Assembly: GCF_037975245.1 (NCBI RefSeq)
Contig: NC_092571.1
Location: 18,314,917-18,374,916, forward strand
DNA length: 60,000 bases
From: Apostichopus japonicus
Taxonomy: Eukaryota > Echinodermata > Holothuroidea > Aspidochirotida > Stichopodidae
Direction: 5' to 3'
This document shows positions 23,934-60,000 of this stretch, piece by piece. The position numbers and the translations under genes are program-made. The notes under the pieces were generated by a model. That model did no database searches, was not told the DNA's origin, and saw nothing but the letters and a program-made list of their open reading frames with translations. How positions within the stretch are numbered: position 1 is the stretch's first letter; each line of letters opens with the position of its first letter.

Positions 23934-26900
23934 TCAGCCAAGATATACGTTTCGGGGGTTTACAAACACAGCAAAGCTCATTAAAATTTACGTGTTTTTT
24001 TATGGGACAGAGGTTGTCGTGTTTGTTTGTATAGTAAAGAGAAACAAATCCAATCATTACCTTTAGCCTAGAATTTATGATACAGATCTTTCGTGTTGAA
24101 CAAAAACCATATCAAAAGGAAACCCTGCTTCGTTTGGAAGAAATCGGCTTATTAAAACTCGTATTTTCAACTATATGGGGCTACGGTCAGTTTGTGAACG
24201 GTTGATGTAATGGTGTCATTAGGACAGTGATTGCCAACCTGGTGTTAAAGTACCATATTTCATGTTTTTTTGATTTTCAGTTCCTTTTATTTCTGTATCC
24301 CGTTCGGGTGATCCTCCTTATATTTGGTATATTTGTATTTTAAGTTGTGAATCTAAGAGACTGACTTCAGTCAGCTTGCGGCTTTGATAAGCCAATGAGG
24401 CTTCTTCGCGAGTTCCTGCTTGTAGGAGGATCCAAAATATATACATACATACAAATTGTTCAGTTTTCCATTTTCATTTTATTCTGTGCTTGTATTTGTC
24501 CCTTGTAGTTTCCGTTGCATGAAAAGTAAAAAAAATATATATAAAACAAATTATCAGATATTTTTTGGTTGAAAAGTTGTGATTTTCAAGCTTATGATTC
24601 AATCGTACAAGAAAAAGGGGTCAACTTATTCAAGTGAAGAGACCAATCACTTTTAAAAAAAAAAAATTATATACATGGATTATCTTTTTATTTGATACGC
24701 TTTCATAATATACCTGAATATTACTGGGTTTCATTAGCTTCCATTGAGTACCAATTTTCTTTTCTGAGAGTTGTTTCTTATCAACAGTGAGATTACGGGT
24801 CTCGTTAAATTCAACAGCAATGCCACTGTTTAAACTAAACAGCTTATCATCATGTTCACAGTTGGCATGAATCTTTCTGGCTTCGGTCTTTTAATGCTTT
24901 CATCTATAAACACTTATAAGAAATGGAGGCCCTAATGATCTGAAATGTTTACACCTTTTCCAAACTCGCACATCATAAATAATCCTGCCCCTTGGTTTTT
25001 AACAGACTGCCGACTAATCGGTCACACGTAACACCTTCTCATACCGTGACATAATTCATGCGTTCACTGATAAAAATCCAACCGAAGTGCATAAATTTGA
25101 AGTCAAAGAATAGCAGTAGCCTATATAGACGCAACCAAGCTGAGCGTTTCTTTATTGAAACCTCAACAAGCTTGAGTAACTGAACTGTAGGCATGGCATG
25201 AAGTATCAAAGCCGATAAATCAAACGCAGTGCAGTTCTTTTTTTTTAAAATCGAGTAAAGCATATATTGAAATGAAATTATAATTTTGTGTTTTTTAAGA
25301 GCATAACCACGCATCGTGGTGTAATTTTAACTTGGAAAAGAAACAATAAACGGTTATACTTTGCTCAAAGTACCACTGATTGCTAAATAACATTAAAATA
25401 AATATAATTGACAGATACAATGGTGTCGAGCGACAGGTTGGGTCTCGGCGAAAACATTGTCGACGGGCCCCTTTATGAATGCGTCATGTACTCATGTTGT
25501 TTCTTGCACTTGTTTTTAGCACTCTCCATACATCCCATCACCGGCCCTCTCCATATTATCATGCCCCCAAATTGTCCCCCTCCCCGGGCTCTATCCCCTG
25601 ACCCCCCTCGTCTGGCCTGATTATTGCATGGTTCGGGGTAGATTGAAACAAAGTTACCGTGTACCCAACGCGGTATAAACTGAGCTTCAATGCCCTTAAA
25701 ATTCTCATTAATATCTTAATAACAGCGTGATTTTACGATACTAAAAATGTGCGTGTTGTGTACTCTGCATAATGGACACTTAATTATTGTAATGTTTAGG
25801 ATTATACACAAAGCTGATGCGGATTATTGACGATGATTGTCGTGACTTTTACGGAACGCTTCAGATAAGCTCTTAAAGAAGAAAGCCAAAAACCAAAAAG
25901 ATCCTTGAGATGTGATGCTTAAAATGCTAAAAGCCCGAACTAGTTTGTAATACTTGAAAGGACATTGGGGTGAAGGAAGCACTTAGAGAGAATATCACGA
26001 TTGTAATTGTGCAAGTTTTCCAAAATCAAGCTGAGAAGCAAAACAATAACGAGACAGAAATAGAATCTCTGATAAGCAAATGTCAGAATTTTCTTATCAA
26101 AATAAGTGAAAGAAACTCTCAGATCGAGGGATTATAAGTTTGGTTTCGTCATTATCGATTTTACTGCAGGGCCACAAACAAATCAAAAGAAGGTTTTAAT
26201 TTTCCTACTTTTCCTTGAAAGGAAAAGAACTCTGAAGTCGACTGAAAGGACACATCCCAAGACTGTTCTAAATTTAAAGATTAGATATTTAACACAAGAA
26301 AAACTTTTTTTGTCATGAAACTGTGCGAATCGAACCTATGTACCGCCCCCCCCCCCTTCCAACCCTATGATAGCTGTTGTGTTGTTGATAAATGTTTCCA
26401 AATATGTTCTTTAAATCTGATTAATATACTTTAATATGGTTGACCACGTGTGCCCATCATCCTATATGTATGTCCCGCTCAATCTACTCATTTAAAAATT
26501 AGGGCAGTTACGGTATTGGCGTACATAGGAGCACGTAGGCGTACATATAGGCGTTCATATTGGTGTTCATAGGCGTACATAGGCGTACATAGGTACACAG
26601 GCGCCGGGCCTGCTACTAATATTGTCCTCTATATCAGAATTTGGACGGGGTAAGGGTGGGGGCAGAGGGAAGAGCTGATGGAGGCGGTAGGAATCAGACC
26701 AAAGGTGTTGATTGCCAGACCACGGCCGGGTGAAATTCATTGCTGGGATTATTTATTATCTCCATAGCTGCCCCTCGCTTTCCTCTTTTTTTCAGAGTCC
26801 TGTTCATTGTTCCAAATTACTTCAAGATGCTAAACAGCTTAACTCGTACAAGCAAATGAGCATATACCAGCAATGACCTGCACATGATTTCAAGAGTGTG

Positions 26901-27750
26901 TTTGGGGAAGGGGAGTGGAGGGGGAGATTAAAGATATAGAGTGATTTAAGTGTTTACGTGAGGGAATCAGCCGTCAATCACCTTTCTCAAACTTTCACAT
27001 AATATGGCATTTTCATGATCTTCAAGCATATAGCAGATATCTCTATTATCCGTTGCCCAGTTACCTCTACCTAACATGTTTACATTCCCATCAAACATAA
27101 ACTGGATTATATATGAATGGAAAGAGAGAAAGAGAGAGATGTGGGTGGAGAGAAAACGAATTGACCTTGTATGGTTCTTAGAGCTTCCGGGCAAAGATTA
27201 AGGACGAATGGTCTGTTTTCTATTAATCAAGTTATTCATCTTATACCTTTTGTCAAAAGTAAATCTTTTCAATTTGTACGTTTCCTGTAAAGATTTTTTC
27301 AATCTTGAAATAACTAATATAAATACATAACTATAGTATAATCGTCTGGACAAACTTCCCGTATTATTTATCCATGGCAACGAAATTACTATAGAAGGGA
27401 TCGCACCACGTTGTTGATGACATATTAACATTTTGCATCTGATATGATGTTGTAAGTCTGCAAAACTACCCGTAGCCTACTGTACGCTAGCAACGTTAAG
27501 ATGTATGCCAGGTGCCCAACCTCACACAAAAAAAGCAAAAGTATAGTTATTAGCGCAACTTTACTTGTAGAATATGTATAATCATAGACATAAATGTTAA
27601 ATCTACCTTAGAAGACACTTACGTTGGCCTTTAAATCCGCGTCTGTGTGTACAGATATAAACGCACATGCATGTAGAATATTTGCTATTGATATTAATTT
27701 GCATACACTACACTAAAATTAGCTCCTTCAGTGTGTTCGCTATTTTAAAT
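23934..27750. other. Gene-free stretch
   Basis: No coding sequence is supported. It contains a C-run at about 26346-26356 and the short-unit minisatellite at 26518-26604, listed separately. Confidence 0.55.
26518..26604. repeat. Degenerate minisatellite of about 10-12 bp units
   Basis: Variants of GGCGTACATA recur about eight times in 87 bases (GGCGTACATA, GGCGTTCATA, GGTGTTCATA, GGTACACA). The copies are in direct orientation and variably spaced. Confidence 0.85.
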
Positions 27751-27986
27751 GCACCAGTGGCGCGTACTCGGGCATAAATGAACCGAACCGGCCCTGTGAA
27801 CCCACCGATCGGCGGGGCTTGGGCCTTCAAACAAGGGTGCATCGGCGCCTCGGACGACATACACATCTTTCGCGACCAGGGGCAAATCGGTGCCCTTAGG
27901 TACTTCCAATCTGGCGGCATCTTCTGGGGCGCGGACCTGGAAACGACAAGGTATCCCGCTACATACCGATAGGTCTATCCGCCCCT
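27751..27986. other. GC-rich island, possible mobile-element fragment
   Basis: A sharply GC-richer block between AT-rich flanks, beginning GCACCAGTGGCGCGTACTCG and continuing to TCTATCCGCCCCTAAAC. It stays open in a plus frame (27778-27972) and in an overlapping minus frame (27708-27920), as expected where stop codons are rare. The start CAGTGGCG resembles hAT-type ends, but I find no matching inverted end or target-site duplication. A fragment of a transposon or of foreign or processed sequence is possible. I recognise no protein. Confidence 0.45.
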
Positions 27987-30044
27987 AAACTAAATTTGTT
28001 TGACAAACTTCTCAATGAATTGATTTGAAAATGTTAGAAAAGTTTTTCACATAGAAGGAAGGACTTAAAATATTAATCCGCCAAATGTTACATACAGTAA
28101 AATGGTGTGACTAAGCCTTAACTCACATATGTGTTATAAATTATTTAGAGAAATGATGCTCATATTCTCACCAAAGTAAACCAACAATATTAAGCAAGGC
28201 AAGATTTGTCAAAGTTGGATATAAACTATATCTATAATCCTTTCTTATTTTATTTTAAGATTAAGTTTGCTAAAGGTAATTCTCAATGACGTAACAAGAA
28301 AGGGTATCTGATGTCGTCATAGTAATTCGGATTACTACACTACGATCGATGGTTGTAAAAACACAGCTGTATGCAAGCGTAATATTACATTAGTGCTGCC
28401 TTGTAGCGTTGCCATGGATACAACTGTCGCCTCTTAAGCTCACTGCAAAAAAAGTTCACGACCATAGAAAGTCTCTCGTGAGAATATAAATATAGATTAC
28501 TCTCTTTTATTGTTTTATCAGAAACATAAAATGTGGTAAAATTTTATATGGCATTTAACAAAGTAGGCACATTGCCAGTTACGTCACCTTCAACCCCCCC
28601 CCCCCTCTATGTATCTCTATGTCATATATATGTATAACCTCCACGCACACCCCTCCATGCCCTTATGAAACAAATAAGGCACTCTTTGTTTTCACTATCA
28701 AGATAGAAAGTTTTCAAGTGTTCACCCATTTTACTATGACATTTAACAATGTAAATGCCTCTTAGCCAACTGACCTAACTATACCATTTGTTTAACCTTG
28801 CTATTCTTGCTATCTATCCAAATATGCCAATTAAATAATCCGATTATATGGGGTCCTCTTCTCTACATATTTTATATTTTAATAGATATCGCGTGCGACG
28901 CCCGGCCATGCATTAACGATGACCCTTGACCTATCCTACATAAATTCAACAGTTTGATCACAGCCTATTATGACGTAGGATAGGCCAAGCGTTTACAAAA
29001 GTATGAACGGGTGGCTGTCTTATAGGGCAATCGATACTTTAAATATCTCATGATAAGAGAATACTGTAAATAATAAACGAGTGTAAACTCGACAATATAT
29101 GGACAAAGAGAGACATTTTTTTTCATTCATAACGTAAAGGTTATCAGAAACTATAAGACCATAAAATATAAATAAATAAATACGGCTTATGTAAAAATAA
29201 ATCTGATCTTTTGTTTTACGTTTCCCTCTTTTCTGCTATCGATTGGTGCTCAAGGTTCACTCAACGCAAATTAACCAGACGTATAAATTACAAGTTACTC
29301 TATCTATTCACTTCATTAATTCTACACAATATAAGCACAGCACAGAGGAATGGGATTTTTCTTTCCCTTGTCTCTCACGATTTGCTTACGCACGTTTGTT
29401 AGGAATATCTGAATAGCTAGCTCTCTTCTTATCCTCGTCGAGATAGCCTATACTAATCGCATACTAGATTTCTCAAAGCAAAGCGAGATAGCCAGACACA
29501 ATCACAGCACTGCAGAGTACTGTTACCACAGAAGTAAAAAAATAAAAAAATATCTGACCATCAAGTCATTTATTATCTTTCAATTTTGTTTTGACAATCA
29601 ATAGGTGAATGAAATATTTTATATTAACCTCCAACACATCTAGCTCTACTTCAGGTGGAAGTTATCGAATCAGCTCCGACTCTGGGTGTGCTAACGCAAA
29701 GTAAAGAGAGAGAGAAAAGGTTCGATTTTGCATTGCTTTGCTTTGTACGTTCATATAACTCTTCCGTCTTTGAGTCTACGGGGTGATTTTGAAAATTGTC
29801 ATAAACTGCATGCTTAAAGAAACAACCGCGGTTGATTTGTGTTCATTCGTTTGAAATAAACAGATGTGTCGGCCTCGGGCAGACCAAACTTTGTCGTGAC
29901 AATTCAAGCGAATTATTTGATTTTTTTTTGTGGCCTCTTCAAGGAATCGTTTTTTAACTGGATTTCAGATTCAAGATATATACTTTATGAATATCTATCT
30001 TTTTGCTATTATTCTATCTTTACTTTTCTAATTTCACCTTACAG
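27987..30044. other. Upstream region of the M13 peptidase gene
   Basis: AT-rich sequence before the first recognised exon. A 5' untranslated exon and the promoter may lie here or further upstream; no TATA-initiator arrangement is convincing. The only gene-related signal is the polypyrimidine tract and acceptor TTCACCTTACAG at 30033-30044, which implies at least one untranslated exon to the left. Confidence 0.5.
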
Positions 30045-59794
<29,750 letters not shown>

Positions 59795-60000
59795 GTAAGT
59801 TCTTTTTTCAAATAATTTTTTTAGCCAATAATAATTTGCAAATAATGCAAATAATATTTGAATTAGCGTTACTAGGAACTGACTTTGCCGAATAACAAAA
59901 AAATAAATAAAAGACTTAACCCTTTATCGTCATCGATTAAGCTGCCAGGCCTGGAATGGAGTAAGCCTAAGTGAAGTTGTCGAAACAAAATTTCCCATCT
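59795..60000 (+). other. Intron, truncated by window edge
   Basis: AT-rich sequence with nothing recognised. The gene continues to the right. Confidence 0.85.

Noticed and set aside
24309-24445. Short inverted similarity GATCCTCCT ... AGGAGGATC
   Set aside because: Only about ten bases match, with no target duplication, so it is not enough to call an element.

Overview
The window looks like a piece of an AT-rich animal genome. It has one multi-exon gene with GT-AG introns, many microsatellites, short non-autonomous transposons and long stretches with no recognisable coding sequence. The style (the recurrent palindrome TAGGCCTA, runs of G or C, hAT-type MITEs, a retroposon tail with GCGCTTTATAAG followed by ATT repeats) would fit a marine invertebrate deuterostome such as an echinoderm. 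That assignment is an inference from general appearance, not a database match.

Layout. Positions 1 to about 30,000 hold no gene I can support. They contain (TA)n microsatellites, a polypyrimidine tract, a tRNA-like repeat with perfect 77-bp inverted ends, a degenerate tandem repeat carrying alternating DR4/DR1 AGGTCA direct repeats (22.6-23.1 kb), a complete hAT-type MITE (23,610-23,925) and a GC-rich island (27.75-27.99 kb).

From 30,045 to the right edge runs one plus-strand gene. It encodes a type II membrane zinc metallopeptidase of family M13 (neprilysin / endothelin-converting-enzyme family). The first coding exon gives the cytoplasmic tail and the transmembrane anchor. After an 18-kb interval, twelve exons from 48,613 to 59,794 give the start of the ectodomain, from the VCLTPTC and DPCEDFYQYACGGW motifs to VNAFY. 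All splice phases agree. About 586 residues are encoded here. The catalytic HExxH and ExxxD exons must lie to the right of the window.

The most unusual feature is the 18-kb interval. It contains at least four candidate mini-exons of 42-48 nt, all phase 1-1, which would insert 14-16 residues each into the stalk between membrane anchor and catalytic domain. Two of them (44,222-44,263 and 47,125-47,166) are diverged copies carried by a direct tandem duplication of about 3 kb. This looks like a locus where stalk length and composition can vary by alternative splicing. A second splicing oddity is a 46-bp repeat ending in an acceptor site, present four times in tandem just before exon 56,470; only the last copy keeps the reading frame open.
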